Source of the DNA: Methylococcus capsulatus
Lineage (GTDB): Bacteria > Pseudomonadota > Gammaproteobacteria > Methylococcales > Methylococcaceae
Assembly (NCBI RefSeq): GCF_036864975.1
Contig: NZ_CP104311.1
Location: forward strand, 1,714,001 to 1,778,000
Length of the DNA: 64,000 nt
Reading direction: 5' to 3'
The notes beneath the pieces are model-generated. The model was not told the origin of the DNA. It did not search any database and was given only the letters and a program-made list of their open reading frames with translations. The position numbers were made by a program, and so were the translations under genes. The first letter of the stretch is position 1. Each line of letters begins with the position of its first letter. Shown piece after piece: positions 9,459 through 18,792 of the stretch.

Positions 9459-10943
9459 TCAGCGGAGTTGCTCCGTGAGCAGGCCAATGATCATTTCCAT
9501 ATCCAGTTCGGTTTCGACGGCGTCGGCAACCCGGTCAATTCCGCGTTCGCGTTCCCGACCGACTTCGAACATCCGGGGCTGCGGCAGGCCGGCCCAATGG
9601 AGGAGGGCGGTGAGGGCTTCGGGTTCGTCGAACAGGCCATGCACATAGGTGCCCAAGATCTGTCCGTCGTCCGACACTGCTCCGTCTGGGCCCCGCTCCA
9701 GCCGACAGGCGGGCCGCTCCAGGGCCGGCCCCCGACTGACGCCGGCATGGATCTCATAACCCTTGACCTTTGCGCGATCGAGAAACAGCGTTCCGGAGAC
9801 GTTGCACAACTGCTTTTCCCGTTCGAGCGTCGTTTCGAAATCCAGGAGTTCCAGGCCGGGGCTGGAGCCGGGTGGGCCTTCGAGTCCCAAGGGATCGTGG
9901 ATCGCCCGGCCGAGCATCTGGAACCCGCCGCAAAGGCCAAGCAGTTTCCCGCCATAGCGCAGATGCCGCCGGATGGCTCCCTCCCACCCCTCTCCGCGCA
10001 GCCAGGCGAGATCTCCCCGGACGTTCTTGCTTCCGGGCAGGATGAGGAGATCGGTGGGCGGCGGCAGTGTGCCCGTACCGACGAAGTGGAAATCCACCTG
10101 TGGATGCATGCGCAAGGCGTCGAAATCCGTGTGATTGCTGACGCGGGGCAGCTGTGGGGCGATGACCCGCAATTGGGCGTCCTTGCGGTGCGCCGCGGGC
10201 GATGACTGCACCAAGGCATCTTCTGCATCGAGATAGAGTCCATCCAGATGGGGCAGTACCCCCAACACTGGCTTGCCGGTGCGCCGTTCCAGCCACTCAA
10301 TGCCCGGCCGCAACAGGCCGATATCCCCGCGAAAGCGGTTGATGACGAAGCCTCGGATGCGTTCGCGTTCGCTGTCCGAAAGGAGTTCGAGCGTACCGAC
10401 GAGGTGGGCGAACACGCCACCGCGATCGATGTCGGCGATGAGAAGCACCGGGCAGTCCACGGCCTCGGCGAACCCCATGTTGGCGATGTCTCCCATCCGC
10501 AGATTGATCTCTGCCGGGCTGCCCGCACCTTCGACGATGACCGCCTGAAATTGGCGGGTGAGCCGGGCGTGGGAATCCAGCACTGCGGACAGCGCCCTGG
10601 GCTTGAATTCCTGGTAGCGGCGGGCGTCCATATTGCCTACGGCCCGGCCGTGAATTATCACCTGCGAGCCACAATCGGCATACGGTTTGAGCAGGACCGG
10701 ATTCATGTCCGTATGGGGTGGCAGTCCGCAGGCTTGCGCCTGAACCGCCTGGGCTCGCCCGATTTCCCCTCCTTGCGGCGTAACGGCGCTGTTGAGGGCC
10801 ATATTCTGTGGTTTGAAAGGCGCGACGCGGAAACCGCGGCGATACAAGGCCCGGCACAAGCCGGTCACCAGCGTGCTCTTGCCGGCATCGGACGTCGTGC
10901 CCTGAATCATCAGCGTTGCACCCCGGGGGAGACAGTGGGACAT
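9459..10943 (-). CDS. cobQ: Cobyric acid synthase
   Basis: CobQ/CbiP amidates four side chains of adenosyl-cobyrinate diamide using glutamine and ATP. The 494-residue length is standard. The N-terminal P-loop-type motif is [15 protein letters not shown] near residue 15, followed by [10 protein letters not shown]. The C-terminal class I amidotransferase domain has the nucleophile in [12 protein letters not shown] and the histidine region GTYVHGLF. The frame is open far upstream, but the start at 10943 gives MSHCLPRGA, one base after the stop of the PduX-like gene. The two genes are evidently co-transcribed, away from the riboswitch operon. Confidence 0.95.
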   Translation of the reverse strand: MSHCLPRGATLMIQGTTSDAGKSTLVTGLCRALYRRGFRVAPFKPQNMALNSAVTPQGGEIGRAQAVQAQACGLPPHTDMNPVLLKPYADCGSQVIIHGRAVGNMDARRYQEFKPRALSAVLDSHARLTRQFQAVIVEGAGSPAEINLRMGDIANMGFAEAVDCPVLLIADIDRGGVFAHLVGTLELLSDSERERIRGFVINRFRGDIGLLRPGIEWLERRTGKPVLGVLPHLDGLYLDAEDALVQSSPAAHRKDAQLRVIAPQLPRVSNHTDFDALRMHPQVDFHFVGTGTLPPPTDLLILPGSKNVRGDLAWLRGEGWEGAIRRHLRYGGKLLGLCGGFQMLGRAIHDPLGLEGPPGSSPGLELLDFETTLEREKQLCNVSGTLFLDRAKVKGYEIHAGVSRGPALERPACRLERGPDGAVSDDGQILGTYVHGLFDEPEALTALLHWAGLPQPRMFEVGRERERGIDRVADAVETELDMEMIIGLLTEQLR

Positions 10944-10944
10944 G

Positions 10945-11961
10945 TCAGTGGCTGAAAGGGGTGGCGCCGTCCTCGACATCCTGGGCGATGGCATACGCAG
11001 AGGTTGGGGGATCGGGCAGGTCGACCTTCCATCCTCGCCTGGCCAGCTGTCGTTTCGCTGCAACGATCGCTTCCTGGCCCCCCGGCGGGAACAACAGCCC
11101 CATGACCGTGCCGCTGTGTGCCACTTGGACGCCCAGTGCGCCGTGATGTCTGCCGACGGCTTCGAGCTCATCGAGGCGGGGTTTGGGGACGAACCGCTGG
11201 TTGAGGTGTGCGCTGGCCGTCGCCACGGATCCCACCAGGCCGGCATCGCTCCGTGCAATGCCGTCCCGCAATTTCTCGAGCAGTGCCTCGCATCGGGCCA
11301 TTTCCCGCCGATCGTAATGGCGTGGGGTACCACTGAGCGTATCGATTCCATTACCGTTGGCGGGGTCCTGGACGCTCAGCAGTTCCATGGGAGGCAGTGG
11401 GTTGTCGAATCGTTCCACGACGACCCCCTCGCGCTGCGCGAAAACCAGGGCGGTGCCGTCGAACATCAGCGGATCCGACGCCGTTTCGGCTGCGACGGCC
11501 AGGCGCGCGATCCGTTCAGGCGCCAAGCTCTGTCCGCAGGCATCGGCGACTGCCCGGATCGTCGCCGTGACGTCGGCACTGGAGGAGCCGAGCCCCTGAC
11601 CGGCAGGGATGTTACCGTTCAGGAACAGCAGGCCGCCGACACCGGAAAATCCAAGGCAGGACAATGTCAGCAATGCCGCCCGTGCCGCTTTGGGACGGAC
11701 AGCGGGAATCGTTTGCAACCGGTTTCCAGCGGCCGGGAAAAAGCGGACGGTAACCCGGTAGCGCCGGCAAGGCAGCGTGACCAGGACCGACCTCGGAATG
11801 CCGGGCGCCGAAGAAGGGATCGCGCCTTGCAGAATTTCTCCGTGGTGTCCGTAGGAATCCCCCCGGCCCATGGGAAGCATGTAGGGCATTTGTCGAAAGC
11901 GTTCGCTATGGCGAGGTGAAGTGAAAGGCTGTTCCAAACCGAAAGGACGAATTTTCGCCAT
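10945..11961 (-). CDS. GHMP kinase, probable L-threonine kinase (PduX-like)
   Basis: The GHMP-kinase ATP motif is [17 protein letters not shown] near residue 118, and the N-terminal substrate region reads [15 protein letters not shown]. PduX-type kinases make L-threonine phosphate, which CobD/CobC decarboxylates to aminopropanol phosphate for the cobalamin loop. Placement one base before cobQ and in a B12 locus supports this over other GHMP kinases. The start is uncertain: 11961 gives 338 residues, but the recognisable domain begins near the internal ATGs at 11889 and 11880. Confidence 0.75.
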   Translation of the reverse strand: MAKIRPFGLEQPFTSPRHSERFRQMPYMLPMGRGDSYGHHGEILQGAIPSSAPGIPRSVLVTLPCRRYRVTVRFFPAAGNRLQTIPAVRPKAARAALLTLSCLGFSGVGGLLFLNGNIPAGQGLGSSSADVTATIRAVADACGQSLAPERIARLAVAAETASDPLMFDGTALVFAQREGVVVERFDNPLPPMELLSVQDPANGNGIDTLSGTPRHYDRREMARCEALLEKLRDGIARSDAGLVGSVATASAHLNQRFVPKPRLDELEAVGRHHGALGVQVAHSGTVMGLLFPPGGQEAIVAAKRQLARRGWKVDLPDPPTSAYAIAQDVEDGATPFSH

Positions 11962-12059
11962 TCGTTCGGCTCTTGCATAGCAGGGTTTGGCGTCATCCGC
12001 CGGCAGCCCGATCGTTACGGATTTTGACGGGATGGGACAAATCTCTTAGAGTGTGAAGA

Positions 12060-12280
12060 CTGCTTTCGGGTGCTCGGCCGGCATTCGCCGCGTCCGGGTT
12101 AAACGGGAAGCCGGTGCGGCGGAGGGGGGAATCCTTCGGCAAGGCCGGCGCTGCCCCCGCAACGGTAAGCGAGTCAAATCCCATCACGACGCCACTGCGA
12201 GGGTTGGCCTTGCGGGAAGGCGATGGGCCGACACTGCCCGTGTCGCTTGCAAGCCCGGAGACCGGCCTGTGGCAGGGGTG
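12060..12280 (+). promoter_or_regulatory. Cobalamin riboswitch
   Basis: The segment carries the ordered consensus pieces of the B12-sensing RNA: TTCGGGTGCTC near 12065, GGTTAAACGGGAAGCCGGTG near 12098, CTGCCCCCGCAACGGTAAGC near 12150, GCCACTG near 12190, GGGAAGGCGATGG near 12214, and AAGCCCGGAGACCGGCC near 12251. It lies on the plus strand upstream of cbtB. It should lower expression of the following cobalt-uptake and B12 synthesis genes when adenosylcobalamin is plentiful. About 115 bases separate its end from the cbtB start. Confidence 0.93.
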
Positions 12281-12394
12281 CTGAACCGCGGCGGGCGGGT
12301 GCGGCCCAGTGGCATTGCGCTTCAGGCGCTGCCGACGGTGCGCGTTCACGTCCAGCGGTCCATGTCCGAATCGGTTTTTTGACGGAAAGTCTCC

Positions 12395-12571
12395 ATGAAC
12401 GCACAAACATCGCCTCATTCCTTGCCGGTCCATGTCGGGGCCCGCGCCGCCGCGATCGCCGCCTTGGCGCTCGGTGGTTTGCTGGTGCTCGTCGTCGGTT
12501 TTTCGCCCCTCCCCGCCGTGCACGATGCGACGCACGACACCCGGCATTCCGCTGGTTTTCCCTGCCACTGA
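12395..12571 (+). CDS. cbtB: CbtB-type cobalt transporter subunit (58 residues)
   Basis: This small gene sits directly after the cobalamin riboswitch. The product has one membrane segment (about residues 18-40, rich in Ala, Leu and Val) and a short C-terminal metal-binding tail with the spacing HDxxHDxRHxxxFPCH. That is the hallmark of CbtB, the small partner of the CbtA cobalt permease. Start ATG at 12395, stop TGA at 12569-12571. The cbtA start follows after 5 bases. The histidines probably capture cobalt on the periplasmic side (family knowledge). Confidence 0.9.
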   Translation: MNAQTSPHSLPVHVGARAAAIAALALGGLLVLVVGFSPLPAVHDATHDTRHSAGFPCH

Positions 12572-12576
12572 CCGGA

Positions 12577-13251
12577 ATGTTCCGCGCCTTGACGTTTTCA
12601 GCCGTGCTGGCAGGGATATCAGCGGCCTTCCTGCTGACTCTGGCGCAAGCCTTCTGGGTGACTCCGCTGATTCTCCAGGCGGAGAGTTACGAGGAGGCGG
12701 CCGTCTCCGGGGCGCCGGCGGAAAACCCTGTGGTGGGGCTGGACGCCTGGCGACTGGAAACCGGCTGGCCGCGTCTGCTCGCGACGGCGGCGGGGAATGG
12801 CCTCCTGGGCATCGGCTATGGCCTGATGTTGACGGGGTTGTATGCGTGGCGCCGGCCTAAGGGCATGGCGCAAGGCTTGGCCTGGGGGCTAGGCGGTTTT
12901 GTGGCGTTCTTCGCCGCCCCCGGCTCGGGACTGCCGCCGGAATTGCCAGGCGATTATGCCGCCGAACTCGGCGCTCGACAGGCCTGGTGGCTGGCTACTG
13001 CCCTTTGTACAGCAGCGGGGCTGGGGTTGGTTTGTCTCCAGGAGCATCGTCCACTGCGAATACTGGGTGGCCTGCTGCTGGTCTTGCCTCATCTGGTCGG
13101 CGCGCCTCATCCGCCGCTGAGCGGGGGACTGGCGCCGGAGACGCTTCGTACCCAGTTCAGGCTGGCCACGCTGTTGAGCAATGCCCTGTTCTGGGGGGTG
13201 CTGGGGGGAGTCGCCGCCGCGGCTTTCCGGCGCTTCTGTCCCGCGGACTGA
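12577..13251 (+). CDS. cbtA: CbtA-type cobalt transporter, membrane subunit
   Basis: A 224-residue membrane protein with about five hydrophobic segments, starting at MFRALTFSAVLAG. Conserved CbtA features include LTLAQAFWVTPLILQAE near residue 20, the long hydrophobic runs, and the loop VGAPHPPL. The frame extends upstream, but the start at 12577 is right because cbtB ends 5 bases before it. With cbtB under the riboswitch, it probably imports cobalt for the chelatase CbiX encoded downstream. Confidence 0.88.
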   Translation: MFRALTFSAVLAGISAAFLLTLAQAFWVTPLILQAESYEEAAVSGAPAENPVVGLDAWRLETGWPRLLATAAGNGLLGIGYGLMLTGLYAWRRPKGMAQGLAWGLGGFVAFFAAPGSGLPPELPGDYAAELGARQAWWLATALCTAAGLGLVCLQEHRPLRILGGLLLVLPHLVGAPHPPLSGGLAPETLRTQFRLATLLSNALFWGVLGGVAAAAFRRFCPAD

Positions 13252-13264
13252 CCGTCGATATTCC

Positions 13265-14068
13265 ATGGAGGCGGAAACCTTGGTAAGCGGCAAAGTCTGG
13301 TTCGTCGGCGCCGGCCCGGGCGATCCCGACCTTATCACGGTCAAAGGGCGCCGGCTCGTCGAATCCGCCGATGCCATCCTCTATGCCGGCTCCCTCGTGT
13401 CGCAAGCTGCCTTGGCCTGGGCCAGCCCCGGCTGTGTGGTGGCGGATTCCAAGGGCATGACCCTGGAGCAGATCACCGGCTGGCTGATCAGTGCGGCACG
13501 ACGCCACGCCGTGGTGGTACGGCTGCAGACCGGCGACCCTTCCCTGTACGGGGCGCTGGTCGAAATGACGCGGCCCCTCGAGGAAGCCGGCATCGAAATC
13601 GGCGTCGTGCCCGGCGTTTCTTCGGCCATGGCCGCGGCCGCGGCGGCCGTGGAAAGCTTGACGCTGCCGGAAGTCACCCAGACGGTGATCCTCACCCGCG
13701 TCGAGGGACGCACCCCCATGCCCGAGGGCGAATCCCTGCGGGAACTGGCCCGTCATCACTGCACTCTATGCCTGTTCCTTTCGATCACCCTGCTGCGCGA
13801 GGCGCGGCACGCCCTGCTCGATGCCGGCTGGTCCGATGAGTCGCCGGTGTTGGTGGTGTACAAGGCGAGCTGGCCGGGCGAGGAGAAGATCGTGCGCGGC
13901 ACGCTAGCGGACATCCGCGAGCGCTGCAAGGCCGAGCGCATCGTCAGCCAGGCCATGATCATCGTGAGTCCGGCGCTGGGCGCGCGCCGCTGGTCGGACA
14001 TCCGGCGCTCGAAGCTCTACGACGCCGGTTTTTCCCATCGTTTCCGTCAGGCGGATAAAACCGTATGA
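13265..14068 (+). CDS. cobM: Precorrin-4 / cobalt-precorrin-4 C11-methyltransferase
   Basis: CobM (CbiF) methylates C11 of the corrin precursor with SAM. The 267-residue protein has the family N-terminal loop VWFVGAGPGDPDLITVKG, the GDPSLYGAL motif near residue 95, and VVPGVSSAMAAAAA. The ATG at 13265 starts 13 bases after cbtA; longer open frame upstream is not coding. It overlaps cbiX by 4 bases (ATGA). With CbiX, CbiD and CbiG alongside, the substrate is probably the cobalt-containing form. Confidence 0.93.
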   Translation: MEAETLVSGKVWFVGAGPGDPDLITVKGRRLVESADAILYAGSLVSQAALAWASPGCVVADSKGMTLEQITGWLISAARRHAVVVRLQTGDPSLYGALVEMTRPLEEAGIEIGVVPGVSSAMAAAAAAVESLTLPEVTQTVILTRVEGRTPMPEGESLRELARHHCTLCLFLSITLLREARHALLDAGWSDESPVLVVYKASWPGEEKIVRGTLADIRERCKAERIVSQAMIIVSPALGARRWSDIRRSKLYDAGFSHRFRQADKTV

Positions 14069-14916
14069 ATCCACAGGACACTGTTTTATTGATCGGCCAC
14101 GGTTCCCGGGAAAGCGCCGGTAACCTTGAAATCGAGCAATTTGCCGCAAAGTGGCGGGAACGCCGGCCCGAGTGGCGCATCGAGGTCTGCTTCATCGAAT
14201 TCGCCGACGTGCTGCTGAACGAGGGGCTGGACCGCGCCGCCCACCACGGTGGCCGGGTGCTCGTAGCGCCGCTGATCCTCAACGCGGCGGGCCATGTGAA
14301 GATGGAGATACCCGAAGCCATCGAGCACGCACGCCTGCGCCACCCGCAGGTCGAGTTCGTCTATGCCCGTCACCTCGGTGCCTGCGAGGAAATTCTCGCC
14401 ATCCTCAGGCGCAATCTGCGCAAGGCAATGAGCCAGCTGGACATGCCGGACCCGCGCAACACCGGCATCGTGCTGCTGGGGCGCGGGTCTTCCGATCGGG
14501 TGGCGAATGGTGAGGTGGCGCGCATGGCGCGCTGGCTGTTCGAGGAAGGGGAACACCCGCTGGTGGATATCGCCTTCACCGGTATCACCCATCCCCGGCT
14601 GGAGTCGGTTGTGCAGCGGCAGGTCCGTCTGGGCATGGGGCAGATCGTGGTCCTGCCCTATTATCTGTTCACCGGCACCCTCATTGAGCGCATCAAGCGC
14701 CAGGTGGCACGGTTGCAGCAGCAATATCCGCGCGTTCATTTCGCCCGGGGAGACTATTTCGGGTTCGAGGAGGAAATCTACGCCCTGCTGGAACAGCGCC
14801 TCGCCGAAGCCGCCGGACCAGCCCAGGCCATGATGGAATGCGACGGCTGCAAATACCGTGAACTCGCCGCCGATCACGGCGCCGCTCATCATCATCACAC
14901 CCATCGCGCCGCATGA
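14065..14916 (+). CDS. cbiX: Sirohydrochlorin cobaltochelatase, long CbiX type
   Basis: CbiX inserts cobalt into sirohydrochlorin at the start of the cobalt-early pathway. The 283-residue protein contains two chelatase-like halves, the first with LLIGHGSRES near residue 9 and the second with LLGRGSSDRVANGEV near residue 137. The C-terminus has a cysteine pair in ECDGCKYRE and a histidine-rich end (HHHHTH). This resembles the metal-rich tail of long CbiX proteins, some of which carry an Fe-S cluster. It overlaps cobM and cobH by 4 bases each. Confidence 0.92.
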   Translation: MNPQDTVLLIGHGSRESAGNLEIEQFAAKWRERRPEWRIEVCFIEFADVLLNEGLDRAAHHGGRVLVAPLILNAAGHVKMEIPEAIEHARLRHPQVEFVYARHLGACEEILAILRRNLRKAMSQLDMPDPRNTGIVLLGRGSSDRVANGEVARMARWLFEEGEHPLVDIAFTGITHPRLESVVQRQVRLGMGQIVVLPYYLFTGTLIERIKRQVARLQQQYPRVHFARGDYFGFEEEIYALLEQRLAEAAGPAQAMMECDGCKYRELAADHGAAHHHHTHRAA

Positions 14917-15578
14917 ATAACGACAACGTTACCGTCACCGAACAGCTCACCGAAGCGGGCCGCCGCATCGAGCACGATTCCTTCGCCATCGTCGATGCCG
15001 AAGTCGGCGCCCATGCCTATGACCCGGGGCAGTGGCACGTGGTGCGGCGCATGATCCATGCCACTGCCGATTTCGAATTCAATGGCTCAACCCGCTTCCA
15101 TCCACAAGCCATCAGCGCCGGCATCCGGGCCGTGCGCGCCGGCGCTGCCGTGGTCGCCGACGTCGAAATGATCTGTGTGGGACTGTCCAAGCCGCGCCTG
15201 GACCATTTCGGCATGAGCGTCCACCAGTTCATCGCCGATGCGGACGTGATCGCCAGCGCCAAGGCACAAAACACCACGCGAGCGGCGCAGGCCATGCGTA
15301 AGGCGCGCGCCGCGGGGCTATTGGACGGCGGCATCGTCGCTGTGGGGAACGCTCCCACCGCCCTGCTGGAAGTGGTGCGCATGGTCCGCGAAGACGGCGT
15401 GAACCCGGCACTGATCGTCGGCATGCCGGTGGGCTTCGTGGCGGCAGCGGAGTCCAAGGCCGAGACCGCCGCGCTGGAGTCGGTACCCTGGATCGTCACC
15501 GAAGGCCGCAAAGGCGGTTCCACGCTCGTCGTGGCAGCTCTCCACGCGCTGCTCGCCTTGGCGGAAGCGGAAACTTAA
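14913..15578 (+). CDS. cobH: Precorrin-8X / cobalt-precorrin-8 methylmutase
   Basis: CobH (CbiC) moves the methyl group from C11 to C12 to give hydrogenobyrinate or cobyrinate. The 221-residue length is typical. The catalytic His lies in RRMIHATADFEF near residue 49. Other family stretches are VVADVEMICVGL and GNAPTALLEVVRM. It overlaps cbiX by 4 bases and is followed by cbiD after 7 bases. Confidence 0.95.
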   Translation: MNNDNVTVTEQLTEAGRRIEHDSFAIVDAEVGAHAYDPGQWHVVRRMIHATADFEFNGSTRFHPQAISAGIRAVRAGAAVVADVEMICVGLSKPRLDHFGMSVHQFIADADVIASAKAQNTTRAAQAMRKARAAGLLDGGIVAVGNAPTALLEVVRMVREDGVNPALIVGMPVGFVAAAESKAETAALESVPWIVTEGRKGGSTLVVAALHALLALAEAET

Positions 15579-15585
15579 GCGGCGG

Positions 15586-16695
15586 ATGGAAAAGAAACCC
15601 AAGGGCACCCGCACGGGTTTCACTACCGGCGCCTGCGCTGCCGCCGCGGCGAGGGCGGCGACCTTGGGGTTGATCCACGGGACCGTGCCGGAGCAGGTGG
15701 AGTGTGAACTGCCCAATGGTCAGCGCGTTGTGTTTGCGGTCACCGATGGCCGCTGCGAAGGCGCAATGGCGCATGCCGTGGTGATCAAAGACGCCGGAGA
15801 CGACCCCGACGTCACGGACAAGGCGAGGCTCACGGCGGATGTGGTGGTGCGGCCGGAGGCGGCGGGCGCCGTGATCCTGAAAGGGGGCGCAGGCGTGGGC
15901 ACGGTTACCCAACAAGGTCTGGGGCTCGAGGTCGGCGGCCCGGCCATCAATCCGGTGCCGCGCCGCAACATCGAAGCCAATGTGCGCGAGGCCGCGGGGG
16001 ATTTGCTGGAGCGGGCCGGATTGGAAGTCATCATCTCCGTGCCCGGTGGCGAGGAGCTCGCGAAGCGCACGCTGAACTATCGCCTCGGCATCGTCGGCGG
16101 CATCTCCATCCTCGGCACCACCGGGATCGTCCACCCCTACTCCACCGCCGCCTTCCGGGCCAGCGTCGTTCAGGCCATCGAGGTCGCCGCCCACCAGGGC
16201 CAGAACACCGTCGTGCTCACCACCGGTGGCCGCACCGAGCGCTTCGTGATGAACGAACTGCCGCACCTGCCGCCGGCCTGCTTCGTGCAGATGGGGGACT
16301 TCCTCAAATATGCCCTCGACACCGTCGTGCGCTGTGGCCTGCGCCATGTGGTGATCGGCGGCATGGTGGGCAAGCTGACCAAAATCGCCCAGGGCGAAAC
16401 CATCACCCACGCCAATCGCAACGCCGTGGATACCGAGCTTTTGGCGGATATCGCCGCCGATATCGGCGCGCCCGCCGACGTCTGCGCCGACATCCGCCGT
16501 TCCACCATGGCCCGCTATGCCAGCGAACGCATGGAAGCACTGGGCCTCACCACCGCCTTTTATGAGGCCTTGGGGCGTCGGGTGATCCGGACCCTGCGCC
16601 AGCGCTATCCCGATCAATTCACCTTGCGGATTTTGCTGTGCGATTTCGAAGCCAACAAACTCGCGGAAGTCGGAGAAGAAACCCGGCATGAGTGA
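15586..16695 (+). CDS. cbiD: Cobalt-precorrin-5B C1-methyltransferase
   Basis: CbiD methylates C1 after ring contraction in the cobalt-early route. The 369-residue protein starts with the family motif RTGFTTGACAAAAARAA and contains GAGVGTVTQQGL and LTTGGRTERFVM. CbiD is diagnostic: aerobic-pathway organisms use CobF instead. A GGCGGATGG site lies just before the start. It overlaps cobL by 8 bases. Confidence 0.95.
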   Translation: MEKKPKGTRTGFTTGACAAAAARAATLGLIHGTVPEQVECELPNGQRVVFAVTDGRCEGAMAHAVVIKDAGDDPDVTDKARLTADVVVRPEAAGAVILKGGAGVGTVTQQGLGLEVGGPAINPVPRRNIEANVREAAGDLLERAGLEVIISVPGGEELAKRTLNYRLGIVGGISILGTTGIVHPYSTAAFRASVVQAIEVAAHQGQNTVVLTTGGRTERFVMNELPHLPPACFVQMGDFLKYALDTVVRCGLRHVVIGGMVGKLTKIAQGETITHANRNAVDTELLADIAADIGAPADVCADIRRSTMARYASERMEALGLTTAFYEALGRRVIRTLRQRYPDQFTLRILLCDFEANKLAEVGEETRHE

Positions 16696-17971
16696 ACCCT
16701 GTCGTATCATCGGCGTGCTGGACAACGGCATCGACGGCCTGACGCCGCAGGCGTTGGCGCACCTTCGCGGCGCCGATCTGGTGATCGGCGCCAGGCGCAC
16801 CCTTGCTCTGTTCCAAGCCCATCTGGCAGAGGGCAGTGAATGCCGCCCCCTGGAGGGATGTCTGGCGCAAGTGCCGGAGTGGATCACGGCGGCCCGCCAG
16901 GCCGGACGGCGGGTGGCGGTGCTGGCCACTGGCGATCCGCTGTGCCATGGCATCGCCGCCTATCTGGGCGACCGGCTCGGCCGCGAAGCGCTGGAGATCA
17001 TTCCCAACGTCTCCACCATCCAGCTCGCCTGTGCCCGCTTGGGGCTGTCCTGGCAAGACATGGTGATCGGTTCGGTGCACAGCCGCGATGCCGGCGAGTG
17101 GACCCCGGGCGCCGGACCCGAGCATGGGCTGTACGGGTTGCTGCGCAAGCTGCGGCTGGCTAATCTCATGGGTGTGTTCACCAGCCCGGAAAACGGCCCG
17201 GATCGCATCGCCCGTATGTTGCAGGCCGAAGGGCTGGTCGAGGTATTCGAGATGGCCGTGGCGGAGCGGTTGTTGCTGAGAGATGAGCGGATTCACGGAT
17301 GGGTGGGCATCGTCGAGGCCGCTGAACGGCGCTTCGCCGACCCCAACGTGGTGCTGCTGCGCCGCCGCGATGGCGCTCGGGAGGCGTTGTTCGGGCTCCC
17401 CGATGCGCGCTTCCGGCAACGCGCCCCGGACAAGGGCCTCATCACCAAGCGTGAGGTGCGTGCCGTATCCCTGGCCCGTCTGGCGCTGCGTCCGGACAGC
17501 ATCGTCTGGGACATCGGCGCCGGCTCCGGCGCGGTCGGTCTGGAAGCGGCGCGCCTGTGTCCTCAGGGTCATGTTTACGCCATCGAGAAAAACGCCGAGG
17601 ATTTCGCCATCGCTCTGAGCAACCGCGCCAGCCTTCAGGTCACTAATTACACCCTGGTCCAGGCTAAGGCTCCGCAGGAGCTGGACCGCTGGCCCGATCC
17701 CGACAGCATCTTCATCGGCGGCTCCGGTGGCGAATTGCCCGAGCTGATCCGGTTCTGCCTGCAACGGCTGCGGACGGACGGCTGCTTGGTGATGAACTTC
17801 GCCACGCTGGAAAACCTGGCGACGGCCGTGGATATCTTGAAGGCGTCCGGGGCCCGCTGGGATGTCACCCAACTGCAGGCGGCACGCAGCCGTCCCATTC
17901 TCGACATGCACCGCCTACAGGCGGAAAACCCGGTCTGGATCGTTTGTGCAAAGCGAGAGCACAATGCCTGA
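16688..17971 (+). CDS. cobL: Precorrin-6Y methyltransferase/decarboxylase (CbiE-CbiT fusion)
   Basis: The 427-residue protein fuses a CbiE-type C5-methyltransferase (about residues 1-215, with LATGDPLCHGIAAYL) to a CbiT-type C15-methyltransferase and decarboxylase (from about residue 240, with the SAM motif WDIGAGSGAVGLEAAR). The fusion is the CobL form seen in aerobic-type gene sets but occurs here beside CbiD and CbiG. The cobI start overlaps its stop by 8 bases. Confidence 0.94.
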   Translation: MSEPCRIIGVLDNGIDGLTPQALAHLRGADLVIGARRTLALFQAHLAEGSECRPLEGCLAQVPEWITAARQAGRRVAVLATGDPLCHGIAAYLGDRLGREALEIIPNVSTIQLACARLGLSWQDMVIGSVHSRDAGEWTPGAGPEHGLYGLLRKLRLANLMGVFTSPENGPDRIARMLQAEGLVEVFEMAVAERLLLRDERIHGWVGIVEAAERRFADPNVVLLRRRDGAREALFGLPDARFRQRAPDKGLITKREVRAVSLARLALRPDSIVWDIGAGSGAVGLEAARLCPQGHVYAIEKNAEDFAIALSNRASLQVTNYTLVQAKAPQELDRWPDPDSIFIGGSGGELPELIRFCLQRLRTDGCLVMNFATLENLATAVDILKASGARWDVTQLQAARSRPILDMHRLQAENPVWIVCAKREHNA

Positions 17972-18740
17972 AATCAAGCAAGGACGCCTCTTTGGCGTAT
18001 CGCTCGGCCCCGGCGACCCCGGTCTGATCACCCGCCGTGCTTTCGAACTGCTGCAACGGACCGACGCCCACTGGAGCTATCCGGTGCGCAAAAAGGGCGC
18101 CGCCAGCCACGCCCTGCAAATAGCCCTGGACGCAGGGCTCGCGCTTCCGGCCGAACACACACCCCTGGTCTTTCCCATGACCCATGATACCGCGATACTG
18201 GCCGGCTACTGGCTGCGCGCGGCCGAAACCGTCCTGGCGCGCTTGCGGGACGGACAGGACGTACTGTTCCTGGCCGAAGGGGATGTGTCCACTTATTCCA
18301 CCTTCATCCATCTGGCCCGAACGGTCAGGGCGCTGGGGTCCGATATCGACATCCAGTCCGTCGCCGGAGTGTCCTCCTTCAATGCCGCTGCCGCCAGGCT
18401 GGACATGCCGCTGGCCGACACGGACGAGACCGTGGCGATCATTCCAGCCGGCTACGGCATCGGGCTGATCGAGCGGCTGCTGGACGACTTCGACACCCTG
18501 GTGCTGCTGAAGGTCAAGCCGCTGTTGGATGATATTCTGGGGGTGCTGGAACGGCGCGGCCTGCTGCCGCATGCGGCTTTCATCGAGAAAGCCGGCACAC
18601 CCGCCGAACGGGTCGAGCATGACGTGGCCCGGCTGCATGGCGAGAAGGTGAATTATCTGTCGCTGTTGTTGGTGAAAAATCCCCAGAGGCCGCGCGGCGA
18701 CATGCGGCGCGGCTGCCGCAAAACGAGCGAGGGCGGATGA
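17964..18740 (+). CDS. cobI: Precorrin-2 / cobalt-precorrin-2 C20-methyltransferase
   Basis: CobI (CbiL) methylates C20 of precorrin-2 or its cobalt form. The 258-residue product begins near GVSLGPGDPGLITRRA and includes FLAEGDVSTYSTF and SVAGVSSFNAAAA. The ATG at 17964 is chosen because it gives the family N-terminus and overlaps the cobL stop. Its last 20 residues are basic and not conserved. A 52-base gap follows before cbiG. Confidence 0.93.
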   Translation: MPEIKQGRLFGVSLGPGDPGLITRRAFELLQRTDAHWSYPVRKKGAASHALQIALDAGLALPAEHTPLVFPMTHDTAILAGYWLRAAETVLARLRDGQDVLFLAEGDVSTYSTFIHLARTVRALGSDIDIQSVAGVSSFNAAAARLDMPLADTDETVAIIPAGYGIGLIERLLDDFDTLVLLKVKPLLDDILGVLERRGLLPHAAFIEKAGTPAERVEHDVARLHGEKVNYLSLLLVKNPQRPRGDMRRGCRKTSEGG

Positions 18741-18792
18741 ATTCGTCCTTTCGACCTTCCCCGGAAGAACCGATCCGATCAGAAGAAGAAAC

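Noticed and set aside
10916-11919. Plus-strand 325-residue frame opposite the PduX-like kinase
   Set aside because: The minus strand has a clear GHMP kinase motif and couples to cobQ; the opposite frame has no motif.
12174-12410. Open frames on both strands across the riboswitch
   Set aside because: The region matches the conserved cobalamin riboswitch elements, which explain the sequence.
15496-16953. A 485-residue antisense frame over cobH, cbiD and cobL
   Set aside because: It crosses several overlapping real genes and has no recognisable domain; it is a composition artefact.
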